A DNA stretch of 64,000 bases, from contig OZ037872.1 of NCBI GenBank assembly GCA_964035575.1, positions 1,054,001 through 1,118,000 of the forward strand. The letters run 5' to 3'. Position numbers and translations under genes: made by a program. This DNA comes from Rhynchopus sp. YZ270_cl-10. Lineage: Eukaryota > Euglenozoa > Diplonemea > Diplonemida > Diplonemidae. The notes below the pieces were generated by a model. That model searched no databases and was not told the origin of the DNA. It saw nothing but the letters and a program-made list of their open reading frames with translations. Of the stretch, positions 32,532 to 42,872 are shown piece by piece. How positions within the stretch are numbered: the stretch's first letter is position 1; each line of letters begins with the position of its first letter.

Positions 32532-33301
32532 AAAAAAAGGGCCACAGATGTTAAGATGGATGTCTGTGCATGGAGGAATGCCGTCTGTCCGTTAGGGTGG
32601 CGATGTGAGATAAGGGCTGGGGGGTAAGTGTAGATGCAACGGAAAAAAAAATATTGTTGGTACCCCAGAAATCCAAAATGCCAAGTACACAACAACTCAC
32701 GCTACTAAGTACGCAATTTGGGGTCGTCAGGAGCACCAATTTGCATTTTTTTTATTCTCTCTAGCCCTTATTCAAAGTTTTCCGCTCTGAGCCCAGTTAT
32801 ATTTCCCCCTGAAACTCAACTGGGCTATTTTTTTTGAAAGTCCGAAGAAATGACCCAATAATTGTAGCTAACTTAGGCCCCCCCTTTTTTGGGTGTTCCC
32901 TTTTTCCAGAAAAGCTGGTATTGGGCTGTGTTTATTTTTCTCCAACCTCAACCCCAGCGAAAACTCTATCCTTTTTCTAGCCACTTCCCCCCCCCCCAAA
33001 AAAAAAACCGTCCATTTTTCGTTGCGTCTCGTTTTTTTAAAGGTAGAGAGGGAGTGGGGAGATAAAACGTTACAAAAAAACATTACAAAAAATATCCCTC
33101 CCCTTGCAGTGCTCCCCCCACCTCTCCCCTGCAATGTCTCAATACCACATCAAGACGGAAGACAATGCTGCAACCTTCACAACCTTATGCAAAGAAAGGA
33201 ATGTGTTGACCCTCTCAAATACTTTCAATTCTTGTGAAAGTATATGGGTCTAACTTTTTCAAATTTACCCTCCCCTTTCGCAGGCACCCCAAAACAACAA
33301 A
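32532..33301. other. Intergenic, nothing recognised
   Basis: AT-rich DNA with A- and C-runs; a pyrimidine-rich AG (33282-33283) just before the PDI gene is the likely leader acceptor. Confidence 0.55.
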
Positions 33302-34071
33302 ATGAAGTTGCTTATGGTTCTGGCCTGCGCGGCAGTTGCGACTGCGGAGATGCAGACGTTGACGAGCAGTACGTTCGACCTGACCATCGGAGGAGACCAG
33401 TTTGTGTTCGTGAAGTTCTTCGCACCGTGGTGCGGACACTGCAAGAGGATGGCGCCCGACTGGAAGAAGCTTGGTGACGACGTGGACCAGGAGAAGGTCG
33501 TCATTGCGGAGGTCGACTGCACTGAGGAGGAGGCGGTCTGCTCCAAGTTCGGTGTGAGCGGATACCCCACCCTGAAGTACTTCGAGAAGGGGAGCGACAA
33601 GCCCCTCGAGTACCAGGGTGGACGTGGCTACGACGACTTCAAGGACTTCGTGGATGAGCAGCTCGGGGGTGGCTGTGAGCCGTCGAACCTTGAGGCATGC
33701 TCCGAGAAGGAAAAGGAGTACCTCAACGAGTGGCAGGGCAAGGACGCTGCACAGGTATGCCTTTGCACATCGCAATTTTATTTTTAGGTGACTAAGCACG
33801 AGAGGCTTAGGATCGTCATATAAACTTTTCTTTTATTTTTTTCGATCATGTCACCAAGGTACACTGAGTGGGCTGTTGTGTTTAAAGTCAAGTTTATCTT
33901 AGATGTAAGGAAAGAGACATTCATCGAAGTTTTTGTCTAAAAACTGTATCAACGACTTCTTTTTATCTTACACAGGAGCTGACCCGTCTGCAGGGGCTGA
34001 AGAGAGGACGCACTGAGGAGCAGCAGGCATGGTACAAGAGCCGTGTCAAGCTGCTCCGCAAGCTCAAGTAG
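33302..34071 (+). CDS. Protein disulfide isomerase, single thioredoxin domain
   Basis: ER oxidoreductase that forms or shuffles disulfides in secreted proteins. Two exons (33302-33754, 33976-34071; donor GTATGC, acceptor ACACAG) give 182 residues. A signal peptide of about 16 residues (MKLLMVLACAAVATAE) is followed by one thioredoxin domain with active site APWCGHCKR (Cys44, Cys47) and cis-Pro89 in GYPT. The C-terminal 60 residues are charged and helical (ELTRLQGLKRGRTEEQQAWY), like the small D domain of ERp29/P5-type PDIs. There is no KDEL-type end, so ER retention must work otherwise. The 221-nt intron carries an A hairpin repeat and a B-like repeat. Sulfatases in this window are likely secretory clients only in a general sense. 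Confidence 0.92.
33785..33895 (+). repeat. Repeats A and B inside the PDI intron
   Basis: A: AGGTGACTAAGCACGAGAGG, CTTAGGATCGTCATATAAAC. B: AAGGTACACTGAGTGGGC, TGTTGTGTTTAAAG. Both lie between the splice sites of one gene. Confidence 0.8.
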
Positions 34072-34961
34072 AGTGCACGAAGCGCAGCATTGCAAAAATA
34101 AGAAAAAAAAAACTCTGTCGATAACCTTTGAAAGTATTAGGGGAAAGATACCAGATATTGGCAATAAAGAAAAAAGAAACGTGGAGATGTGATTCCTACC
34201 TTTCACATCTTTTTCTGTTTTCTTTTTTGTGTGTGTTTTTTTTTAAAAGTAAATACGTTGTTTGCTCAGTCTCCTCTGAGGTCTTCTTTTTTCTCTCACA
34301 CTAAGGAAGAGGCAATTGTATTTTTTTTTTCAAAAAAGCATACGTTAGAACAGTAGGCAAGTCGAGTGCACAGTGATCGCACTATTACAACGAAAATTTC
34401 AAAATAACTGAGGACCACACACAGCATTTTTTTCTTTTTTCTTTTTGCCCCGAAACTTTAGACTGTACCGTTTTCAAAATAAAAACTATTCGGGGGGAAA
34501 ACCGCTATGTCATGCTCAACATTTTTTCCAACAAAAACAAACCTTCGTATCCCTTCCAATAAAGGGCTGAGGGGGGAAGGGACAAAGCAGCATCGACAAC
34601 GAAGAACAACGAAAAAAAAGCACTCCTTTTTTTCTCCCCCCTAACACGTAGTGTATTAAGAAACTAGGCAAAAAAAGAAAGCCAACGTTCAGATCTTGTA
34701 TAACAGTATTTCCCCTTGAATTTTTTCACCTTGCGCCAGATTTTTACTGCTATTTGGTGCATTCAATGAAAAAAAACCACTGTTATATTTTTATTGTTAT
34801 CAAGATCAGTTGGCGGATGATATCGTCTAGTTTCTCCTCTTTTCAACCAACTCTCGCTCAATCACCCCCAAAACCCACACCGACTACATTTCCATTTTAA
34901 AGGCAACCAAGCAGAATATACAAAACAATCTTTTTCATTTTTTTCTTTCAAACACCCCTCC
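34072..34961. other. Intergenic, AT-rich, with repeat U
   Basis: No gene seen up to repeat U at 34638. The stretch is dominated by A- and T-runs. Confidence 0.55.
34638..34835 (+). repeat. Structured ~190-bp repeat U, copy 2
   Basis: Same blocks as copy 1 (CCCCTAACACGTAGTGTATT, CCAACGTTCAGATCTTGTAT, GTTGGCGGATGATATCGTC). Here GAAACTAG/CTAGTTTC and GATCTTG/CAAGATC pair fully, where copy 1 pairs less well. Loop segments differ in length. Confidence 0.6.
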
Positions 34962-36552
34962 ATGGAAGCTCCTTCTGTTTCTCTCGAATCTGAAGGGTTT
35001 TCAGATTTAAGCATTTCAAATGCACCAGAGGTGGAGATGGAGGCTGCTGTAGCAGGACTTACCGCAGCACTGCGCGAAATGACCGCCCCACCATGCTCCG
35101 AAGCGCAAATCCGATTCGCGAACAAACAGGCTACCAAGGTGCTGTTGGTAGGCCGCCTCCAGGCAGTCCACCTTCTTACCTCCTCCCTTACACTCTGGAT
35201 CAACCGAGCCAAACATTGGCCGCAAAACTCTGACCCACGCCCTGGAACCTCCCTTGAAGGGGTGGACACCATATTTCGTCATACCGACGGACAAATCCTT
35301 ACCCTCCGATACACTAACCTCCCAATGCCTGATATAGGCGAACCTGGGTATTATTGTATCGACTGTAGAAAACAAGCCTTAGTAGAGTCATATCAGGCAG
35401 TGGACATAGATGGTGCGAGAGATGAAGGGTCATATGTGAATGGAGTGGCAGGGTTTGATTTGTGCATGGAATGTGCTGCGGAGGTGTTGGGAAGGGTGTC
35501 GAGGAGGGTGTTGCGGGGGATGCGGAACTGTGCGTTTGGGAGAACGGTGCATGTGGTATCGGGGGTGGGGAGGGTGGGGTGTATATCAGCAGTGCTCTCA
35601 CAGCATAAAGATACTCTGGTCGTACGGTCCTTTGGAACTCCAGGAATGCATATCTTTGCTGCAGCAATGCCACGAAGAGAAGCGAAACGTCTAGCCGCGC
35701 TCCCCACCTCCTGGACCCGGGGAGGCCGCAGTACAGGGCCAGACTGTTTCACGCAACTCACCTCCCCAGACCTTGAAGCTACCCTTTGTACGATCTGCGC
35801 AGAGTCAGTCCTCACAGATGTACAGCTCAAAGGCCCCCCAGTGACAACATGCTGTGGGCATACCTTTCATACAGCGTGTATCAAAACAGTGAGGAGAGGG
35901 CTCGATGGCGAGGCAGGGTCGCATGAGGTATGTTTTACCCCGCAAAGTGTTTAGAGATGTGGATGAGTGTCCCGATTTCCCCATAAGTTGTGAAGGTGTA
36001 ACGGAACAATGCATTTGTCTTTGTAGAATGGCAGATTGGTTGGGTGATGATGGATTTATAGTTTTTTGGCCTCAAAGAAGTTTCCTCTTCACGGCCAGGT
36101 AGTCAGTGGGAGCGTATTGCAGTAAAAAAAATATCACAGAATGTTTATTACACACTTTACACTATCCCCCAACCGCCTACAGTGTCCGAACTGCCGGAGC
36201 AATTTGCGTGGGAAGGCGCTGAGCTGCACAGCGAATGTCGTGCAGACGAGCCTAGTGCTGTCGGAGGATGTGCTCGGGGACCACATCAGGGACGTTTCGT
36301 ATGAAGTGTATCTGTTGCTCTGTCAGGTATGTAAGCGTTCTGTCTGCTGAAGAAATTGCCAAAGGCGGGCTCTCGAGCTCCTATTTGACTCTTTAGCTTC
36401 GCTTTTTTATTTTTTGTCCCTCCATTTTGGTTATTTTATTGTAACAATCACCACTCTCTTCCTCTCAGGACCCAAGCGACCCATTGCTATCTGCCTGCGC
36501 CATCTCAACTCATGTGGTTTCGAAGACGAAAGCAGACTTCTTCTCTCGATAG
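34962..36552 (+). CDS. RING-finger protein
   Basis: Likely E3 ubiquitin ligase. Three exons (34962-35927, 36183-36326, 36469-36552) join in frame to about 397 residues; donors GTATGT. The RING is split by intron 1: CTICAESV ... TTCCGHTFHTACI in exon 1 and CPNCRSNLRG at the start of exon 2, giving a C3HC4-type ligand set with the CGH-x2-H-x2-C core. An earlier Cys pair set (YYCIDCRK, FDLCMECA) at about 130-170 suggests a second small zinc site. The N-terminal 100 residues are unrecognised. The ending (DPSDPLLSACAIS...FFSR) is short and not diagnostic. Intron 1 contains dispersed repeat E. An AG ends 47 nt before the ATG. Substrates unknown. Confidence 0.82.
36065..36160 (+). repeat. Dispersed repeat E, copy 1 (in RING intron 1)
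   Basis: GGCCTCAAAGAAGTTTCCTC, GTAGTCAGTGGGAGCGTATT, GCAGTAAAA and TTTATTACACACTTTAC. Near-identical at 39008-39105. Confidence 0.7.
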
Positions 36553-36754
36553 GGGGGCAATGCTGTCCTGTGGCTATTGTAGGAGATATGCGTCTAAAGC
36601 AGTTGTGGGCAGTTCCTTTTCAACCTACCTTCCTTCACCCCCCCTGTAAGGGCAACCGTAGGTGAAGTAAGGTATAGTATTGAAATCGATGTGGGGGGGG
36701 AGTAAAGGGTCAATTTTACAAAACCAGATTTTGAGGAAAATTTTGGCCAAAAAT

Positions 36755-36895
36755 GGGCCCCACGTATAAGCAACCGGGCTCATATTTCTCAAAATTTAAG
36801 TGGTCAAAAAATTGTCCAATTTTCGAGATTGACCCCACCACTGCACGGGCGGAGCCCAAAAATGCAAATAAGGACCCTTTTTAATTTGTTCTCTT
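36755..36895 (-). repeat. Module P repeat copy
   Basis: ATGGGCCCCACGTATAAGCA, GGGCTCATATTTCTC, TTTAAGTGGTCAAAAAATTG and GATTGACCCCACCACTGCAC closely match 63760-63890 inside the hAT-like element, and inverted DNA at 5030-5120. Confidence 0.65.
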
Positions 36896-37066
36896 GAAAT
36901 ATGTCATTTCATATGTTCGCGAAAAAAAAATATGACTGATCCTACAAGGGTTGAAGGAAGGTGGTTGAAAATTACAATAACAACAAGAACAAGTAATTGC
37001 TAAGAAAAAAAACGGGGTGTGCTGCGAAAAACCCCGCGCGATTTTCGAAACCACCATAGCATCCTA

Positions 37067-37277
37067 GCGATTTGCTGGAGGTGCTGATGTACCTGGTGTG
37101 ATCGACGTGTTGTCGTCTGTGCATTCTGTGCTTCTTCCACACTGCTCCAACGACGACGACACTGCGTGGGACCCTGTGGACAAAAACGAGCTGGAACACG
37201 CCGAGCCTGCCGAGCCTACTTCCAACAACGCTATCGATCAGATGGTGCTGGATGAAGAGGACAGCCCCCCTTCTTGA
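37067..37277 (+). pseudogene. Orphan coding-like stretch, acidic
   Basis: After a CCTAG that could be a splice acceptor, a 70-residue frame with GC-rich third positions ends at a stop: DVLSSVHSVLLPHCSNDDD, TAWDPVDKNELEHAEPAE, LDEEDSPPS. It looks like the last exon of a gene, but no upstream exon is visible nearby. Another coding-like piece (about 37290-37370) follows in a different frame. It is either a gene fragment or part of a gene I cannot assemble. Confidence 0.3.
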
Positions 37278-37702
37278 ACGTTTCATCAGATGCAGGCGTC
37301 CAGTGGGTCTGGCAGCGTACGAAGAGCGTTAGCATACCTGAAGAAGAGCAGAGTGCTGGGTGTTGTAGATTATTTCTATAGGGTGGAGTTCCACATCACA
37401 CCCCGTTTTTTTTCCGATAGCAATTACTTGTTTTTTTTTGAGTGGAACATTGCCCAGGTTGTGGGTTGTGGGGTTGGTTTGCTGCTCGGGTTAGATGCCC
37501 CCGCCTTTTTCACCTTCTTCGATAGATACGTTGCACTTTTCAACGCTTCTTTGATTCAGATTTGTTAAAACCCGTCTTGTCTTCCGGGACCTTTCCCCCC
37601 TCAATTTCACCTTTTTGTAGGTGACCGATCAACCCTGCTTAGGTTTCATCTTTATTTCAAGCTTAGTTAAAATGTAGTACAAATTCACCCTTCGGGTTTT
37701 TA

Positions 37703-37760
37703 ATGCCTGAATCGGCTGGTGTCTTGTGGTTTTTGCACTTTCAACTTCTTTCTATTTTGT
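37703..37760 (+). repeat. D-like repeat
   Basis: GCCTGAATCGGCTGGTG, TTTTTGCACTTTCAACTTC with T-rich tail. Confidence 0.45.
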
Positions 37761-37893
37761 GCACTTTCATCCGAGACAAAAAAATGTTCCGTTTTTGGAG
37801 CGAAGTGATTGTTGGCACAAAAAGTGTGCAATGAAACACATTCGATGCATCGTATTCAAGTTTTCCTTGTTGCTCCGCAATAACGAATGTGAT

Positions 37894-37945
37894 CAAGGTG
37901 ACTAAGCGCGAGAGGCTTAGGGTCATATTATGAACTTTTTTCTTT
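37894..37945 (+). repeat. Hairpin repeat, family A
   Basis: Preceded by ATAACGAATGTGATC, as in several other copies, then AAGGTGACTAAGCGCGAGAG, GCTTAGGGTCATATT and T-rich tail. Confidence 0.7.
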
Positions 37946-38002
37946 CTTTTCTTTGGAGAGTTTTACAGCGCCTCTCAAGACAAAACGAAGAGTTTGTGTA
38001 TA

Positions 38003-38104
38003 CAGTGGTTAGACAAAGTTCCGCCTAAGAAAAATTTCACCTAAAGTAATTTTCCGCCATCGATTTCAATTCCGCCTTTAGGCGTAAACTTTGTTTAACC
38101 ACTG
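38003..38104. mobile_element. Tc1/mariner-like MITE, 102 bp
   Basis: Ends CAGTGGTTAGACAAAGTT and AACTTTGTTTAACCACTG, one gap apart from perfect, with TA on both sides. TIRs starting CAGTGGTT and TA targets are typical of Tc1/mariner relatives. No coding capacity. Confidence 0.75.
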
Positions 38105-38524
38105 TAATCTATAAATCAGATGATACAAAGATCAGCTCAGAGCGAGGTACGCCGTGATCACAGGTTATCATGTAGAACACAGAGTGTGGGGGGAGGCAGA
38201 TAAATGCAAGGTACAGGCAATTAACACTCCACTGTGCTTCTCTTATTCAGAGAGCCTGGTGGTAAGTGCCGTGCAAGGTCTTTGCTCCCTTCGTAGATGT
38301 GTTGTAGTTTCGAATGTCGTGTTTTTTATTCCTACGAAGCTTGCTTTAAAGGAGAAAATAGTATTACCGGGTACGGTCGCCAAATCATCCCTCAATACAG
38401 GAGGATTTGTGCAATCAACGAAAACAGCGTTACCTTTACCTACCCGATCCTACTATTTTTGTTTTTTGGTTTCTGTTTCTGTTTCCGTTCCTCCGTTTCG
38501 TTTTTTCGTCTTTCGTCGACCCCC

Positions 38525-38640
38525 CTGGTGCCTGCATCCGCCGATGAACGGTGAGGTGTTTGCACTTTCAACTTCTCTATTTCTTTTTTTTGGTACACTG
38601 TCACGAGAGGGCTTTGTATTTCAACTCTACCTTTTTTTTT
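38525..38640 (+). repeat. Repeats D and B in tandem
   Basis: D: GTGCCTGCATCCGCCGATG, GTGTTTGCACTTTCAACTTC. B: GGTACACTGTCACGAGAGGG, CTTTGTATTTCAACTC. Confidence 0.65.
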
Positions 38641-39007
38641 TCTTTGTTCAAGGTGACTACACACAGGTTTCTTGGGTTTCTTCTTTCTCTGAGTTCAATT
38701 CTTGAACTATTATGAGGGGAATTACGTGTGATCTGGGGTGAGGAAGTGTTCCAACTCTCCAATCTCCCCCGTTTTTTCTATTCGCGTTTTCTACCCCCCG
38801 TTTTTAGAATCAGCAGAGAGCTGTGAAGGGAGGGAGTTTCTTCACGACTATGTGTCTGTATCCTACAGCTTTGCCTGCTGTGGATGACCAACAATGTGAT
38901 CCTCCGTTAGAGGGATTCCCCCTTTGCGCACAACGTTCAGTGGGGAGGTGTTCAGGTGTATGGATGTAGGACTGAGAGGACTTTGTGTTTCAAGGCAACT
39001 TTTTTTT

Positions 39008-39105
39008 TTTTGGCCTCAAAGAAGTTTCCTCTTCACTGCCAAGGTAGTCAGTGGGAGCGTATTGCAGTAAAAATATCACCACAGAATATTTATTACACAC
39101 TTTAC
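39008..39105 (+). repeat. Dispersed repeat E, copy 2
   Basis: Same blocks as 36065-36160 with a few single-base differences; starts in a T-run. Confidence 0.7.
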
Positions 39106-39400
39106 GCACAAACAAAACCAATGAACACAGCAACCCGCATGAGCACCAGCTGACAACGCTCGGTGATCGAATGAGGGGGAGACGTTCATGTTTATTGGTA
39201 AGCCTGAGGTGTGTGAACTGTCATCGGAAAAAAACTTTCTATTGTGTATCTTTGTTTCACCTCCACATATGAATCCACCTGCACTACATTTTTTTGTTTT
39301 TATCACCTCATGAAGGAGGAAATAGAAACAAAGCATTTTGACACACACTTTACGGTTCTGGGGACGAACCTCGCTTTTTTTTTTTGATAACGAATATGAT

Positions 39401-39450
39401 AAGGTGACTAAGCACGAGAGACTTAGGATCATCTGACAAAATTTTCTTTT
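39401..39450 (+). repeat. Hairpin repeat, family A
   Basis: AAGGTGACTAAGCACGAGAG, ACTTAGGATCATCTG, T-rich tail; preceded by ATAACGAATATGAT. Confidence 0.7.
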
Positions 39451-39666
39451 TTTTCTTTTAGCCACCGTAGAGTCCCCCTTCCCTTCCCTACCCTACCCCC
39501 CCTGCAAAAAATGCATGATGCTTTTTTGCCAAAATACAGTCGACTCCTCCCTATCAGCAAGGTGACCACAAAATGTTTATTTTTTTTCAAAACAACCCCC
39601 CAAAAAAAGGCCTTTTCCATCACCTCTCCACACAAACCTTTCGTTTTTTCCCCCCTCCTTTTTCTC

Positions 39667-41131
39667 ATGGCACCACGGGAGCGGTCGATGTCGTATTCTT
39701 CACGGTCGCGGTCTAATTCGGTTGGACGTGATGGACGACGGTCGGGGTGTGGGGATAGCAGAGAGAGGAATAGAGGGAGACGAGACAGAGGGATCAGAGA
39801 TGGAAGCAGAGAGAGACGTGGCAGGGATAGGGGAAGGGGAGGGGGCAGACGTCGTGACGTTTCCACCGCATCACGCTCCTCTAGCAGATCCTCCTCGAGT
39901 ACAGGGTCCGAGCGCAGAAGCAGAACCAGAGGCAACAACAGAACCCATCGCAGAGATGACAGACCGAGACGGTCGATCGAACGGTCTCCACGTTCTCCAC
40001 GGTCTCCGCCACGCAGAACGGAGCTGCCTCCTTCACGCTATGAAGGCAGGGATGACAGAGACCGTAGAGATGGCAGAGGGAGGAAGAGGGATTATGGTAG
40101 GGAGGCTCCTCGGCATGATGGGTTTAGGGCGAGAGGGGGTGGAGGAGGGGGAGGAGGAGGAGGGGCCTTCCGTAATACAAATGAGCCTACGCCTGAAGAG
40201 AGGGTTGCCCGGCGGAAAGCGCTGCGGTCGGTCTTTGAGGGTGTGTGGTCGCGTTCCCCGTCGCCCTGTGCGGCGTACAGAGATATGCGGAAAGCCGTGC
40301 AGCTAGAGAAGCTTATTGCTGCAGGCGAATTGAGTTCGGATTCGGATTCGTCGGATGGGAGGAAGAAGAAGAAGAAATCCAAAAAAAAGTCGAAAAAATC
40401 CAAAAAATCGAAAAAATCTAAAAAGTCCAAAAAGTCTAAGGAGCAGGAGAGCGAAGAAGAAAAAGAGACCAAAACAGACATGAGCCTAGTCATCAAAGCT
40501 GCGGAGGAGGATGATGATGATGACTTTGGCCCTCTCCCAGTTGATGCAGGCATCGCGCAGACGTCGAACAAAGACTTCGGCGACGGTCTCCTCCGTGGGG
40601 AGGGTGAAGCCATGGCAGGGTACGCACGCGACAACGAAAGAATACCGCGTAGAGGTGAGGTGGGGCTCACACCAGACACCATTGCGACACACGAGCTGCA
40701 GGGCTTTGTCATGAGTGGATCCCGGCATAAGAAGATGACTGCCGTGCGCATCAGAAAGGAAAACCAGGTATGTGAGAGAGAGAAGTCTTTTTGTGCGGGA
40801 AAAAATCATAGGGTTTAGCATTGTGTGAAGAACCTCGTTAGGGAGAGGATCCTCTCCGGTCAATTCCATCTTACAAAATTTGTCATTATTTTAAAAAGGG
40901 GGGGAAAGTCAGTCCATGATATTCAAAGAAAGCAACCAATCGAATTGAAATAAGCATTTGTCAAGCTTTTTTCCTATCTAATCATTACCGTACACACAAC
41001 AGGTTTACTCTGCTGAAGAGAAGCGTCTTATGGCTGTCAAAGCACGCGAGGAACGTGCACAGAAGGAGAAGGACACCATCAACGGACTCAGAGCAGGCCT
41101 TGCGAGACAGGGTATTTCGAAGGAGGAGTGA
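39667..41131 (+). CDS. NKAP: NKAP family RNA-processing protein
   Basis: Nuclear protein of the spliceosome/transcription interface. Two exons (39667-40767, 41003-41131; donor GTATGT, acceptor ACACAG) give 409 residues. Residues 1-160 are Arg/Ser/Asp-rich (SR-like), with an eight-to-ten Gly run near 160. About 225-260 is a Lys-Ser array ([13 protein letters not shown]) then Glu-rich. The C-terminal NKAP/SynMuv domain is well kept: [58 protein letters not shown] and, across the intron, [18 protein letters not shown]. The ATG at 39667 opens [16 protein letters not shown]; upstream in-frame codons are AT-rich leader. A family A repeat lies 217 bp before the start and another 69 bp after the stop. 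Its presence fits a genome with cis introns. Confidence 0.92.
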
Positions 41132-41199
41132 AAACGGAAAAAGAAGGACGGGAAAAAAAAAACAACAAATTAAGGCCTTTTTCTAACTCGAATATGATA

Positions 41200-41250
41200 A
41201 GGTGACTAAGCACGAGAGGCTTAGGATCATCTTATAAACTTTTCTTTCTT
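41200..41250 (+). repeat. Hairpin repeat, family A
   Basis: AAGGTGACTAAGCACGAGAG, GCTTAGGATCATCTTATAAA, CTTTTCTTTC. It is close to the family consensus and sits just downstream of NKAP. Confidence 0.75.
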
Positions 41251-42087
41251 TTCTTCCTGCACCACCCACACAATAACCTAGCCCACACACACTATCCCAT
41301 TCTACTCAAGGGAACCAGAGAAGGGGGGGTACCATACGTCTTCTATAGACGCAGTAATTTGAGAAGATGATTCCTTTTCAAAAAATCACATTTTTTTTTT
41401 AGGGGGGGAACACAAAATAAACACAACGAACGTGCCCCCTGCGGCAATGACGCTGCAAGGAGGGTAGGGGGTTGGGTGAAACATAAATTAACTGCGAACC
41501 TCCCTTTTATTTCTCCCCAGCACATTTTTTTAAAAGTAGGACTGCATGGTTGGGTGACCACACCCTGTACAGCCGGTCATTGTACCAAGGTACACTGTTC
41601 ACGAGAGGGCTTTTGTATTTCAAGTCAACCTTTTTCCCCTTCTCTCTCATACTATCTGTTGTCCTGAATAGGTTCCAGCATTGCCCTTCTTGAAGGAGCT
41701 GCCTATATGGGTAACATTTTGATCCGATTCACATCCAAAAAAGGCAAATCATGATACCTTTTCCGGTTAAATATGCTGTTGGGTTCCCTGGGTATAAACC
41801 CAGCGCCATCCAACTGAGTGACAGGCAGTGCTCTGAAGGCGATCATCATTTTATTGGTCTGTTGTGCTCATGTCCTCATTACGTATCACCTCCTTTGGGT
41901 TGCGGTCTTTTGTGAGGGCGTGTGTATCTCAGATTCAACATTCGTCTCTCCAATATACTGACACAAATTCAACTCATCTGCCCCTCTTCCCCTCACCATG
42001 CACCTAACAGCAAGCACCCCCCATGCTATAAATCGATATTTTTCTGTAGGTGACCTTTTTGCAAACAGTTGGTTTCCCAATTTCTCA
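41251..42087. other. Intergenic with one long B repeat
   Basis: The only recognised feature is the long B unit at 41537-41635. A tRNA-like patch on the minus strand at about 41776-41824 was examined and rejected. Confidence 0.5.
41537..41635 (+). repeat. Long form of repeat B, uninterrupted
   Basis: GTAGGACTGCATGGTTGGGT, GACCACACCCTGTACAGCC, GGTCATTGTACCAAGG and the hairpin TACACTGTTCACGAGAGGGC, TTTTGTATTTCAAG. It is the best reference for the copy split by the palindrome. Confidence 0.7.
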
Positions 42088-42747
42088 ATGTTACGAAGAA
42101 GTGTTGTGAGGTGTTTTGCGTTTGAAGGAGGTGCACCGCGTGTTGAGGAGGTACGGGCGGTGCAACGGGAGGCACAGGATTATGTGGATAGGTGGGACTA
42201 CTCGACTGTGACACATGCACGGGATGAGCTGACAGTGCGCATTCCAGCGGGGTGGGTCGGGCAGCTACCCCACTCCCGTCTGCGGCAGGATGGAACCCTC
42301 CTGCGTGACTACGTCTTCCAGCCGCAGAACGAAGCCAGCTCCTACTTTGGCGTGCCATCCACACAGCACTTCGTCGTCTCCGCATGTAAACTTGACGAAA
42401 CGCAGTTCATTTCTGGTCGGACTCCAAACCCAAACCCGGGGAAATTTTTGAATCAATGGCTTGAAGACAAACAGCGTGTGGCGGAGTCAATGAAGGCTAT
42501 TCATTTCTCTTTCTTCAATGAGCACCCTTGTACACACATGGAGGAGACACCGTCGGGTGCGTACGCGTGGTCGAAACAGCACTATATAGATAGCAATCCA
42601 GAGATTGTCTACTGGAGGCTCTTCTTTGCGGGTGATATGTCACGCTATTACGTGGCAGCCTACTCTGCGTCTCCAGCAGCAATGAAAGACCATTTGGCAC
42701 AGCGATGGTACGGATTGAATTTGATTCAGTCTGTGGAGTGGATGTGA
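42088..42747 (+). CDS. Unrecognised protein, possibly mitochondrial
   Basis: 219 residues, single exon, GC-rich third positions. I do not recognise the family. MLRRSVVRCFAFEGG is a plausible short mitochondrial leader, like that of the YbjQ protein at 32046. The body is mixed alpha/beta with many aromatic residues (YWRLFFAGDMSRYYVAAYS) and two Cys/His-poor halves. The frame is open upstream to 41998, but the ATG at 42088 is preferred: it gives the leader, and a pyrimidine-rich AG (TTTTTCTGTAG) ends 38 nt before it. It could be an organelle ribosome or respiratory-complex accessory protein, which is a guess from the leader only. Confidence 0.75.
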   Translation: MLRRSVVRCFAFEGGAPRVEEVRAVQREAQDYVDRWDYSTVTHARDELTVRIPAGWVGQLPHSRLRQDGTLLRDYVFQPQNEASSYFGVPSTQHFVVSACKLDETQFISGRTPNPNPGKFLNQWLEDKQRVAESMKAIHFSFFNEHPCTHMEETPSGAYAWSKQHYIDSNPEIVYWRLFFAGDMSRYYVAAYSASPAAMKDHLAQRWYGLNLIQSVEWM

Positions 42748-42872
42748 TGTACTAGATATTATTTTTTTGACAAAAAAAGGGCATCATTTTCCGATCAAGC
42801 AACCCCCAAAAAGTACATCAACACATTGCACAGAGTTTTATCACACACACACTTTTACAACCTTTCTAAACA

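Larger units (their letters stand above)
36553..39666. other. Intergenic: module P, orphan exon-like stretch, MITE, repeats
   Basis: It contains the module P copy at about 36755-36895, coding-like DNA at 37067-37345, a D copy at 37703, an A copy at 37894 and a MITE at 38003. D and B copies follow at 38525-38640, then repeat E at 39008 and an A copy at 39401. No complete gene is supported. Confidence 0.55.

Noticed and set aside
39511-39666. 52-residue N-terminal extension of NKAP
   Set aside because: AT-rich leader without coding bias; NKAP-like SR sequence begins at the later ATG.
41776-41830. tRNA-like patch on the minus strand (CTCAGTTGGATGGCGC, then CTGGGTTTATACCCAG)
   Set aside because: The D arm does not pair, the anticodon-like loop has six rather than seven bases, and no TTCGANTC arm or matching acceptor stem follows.
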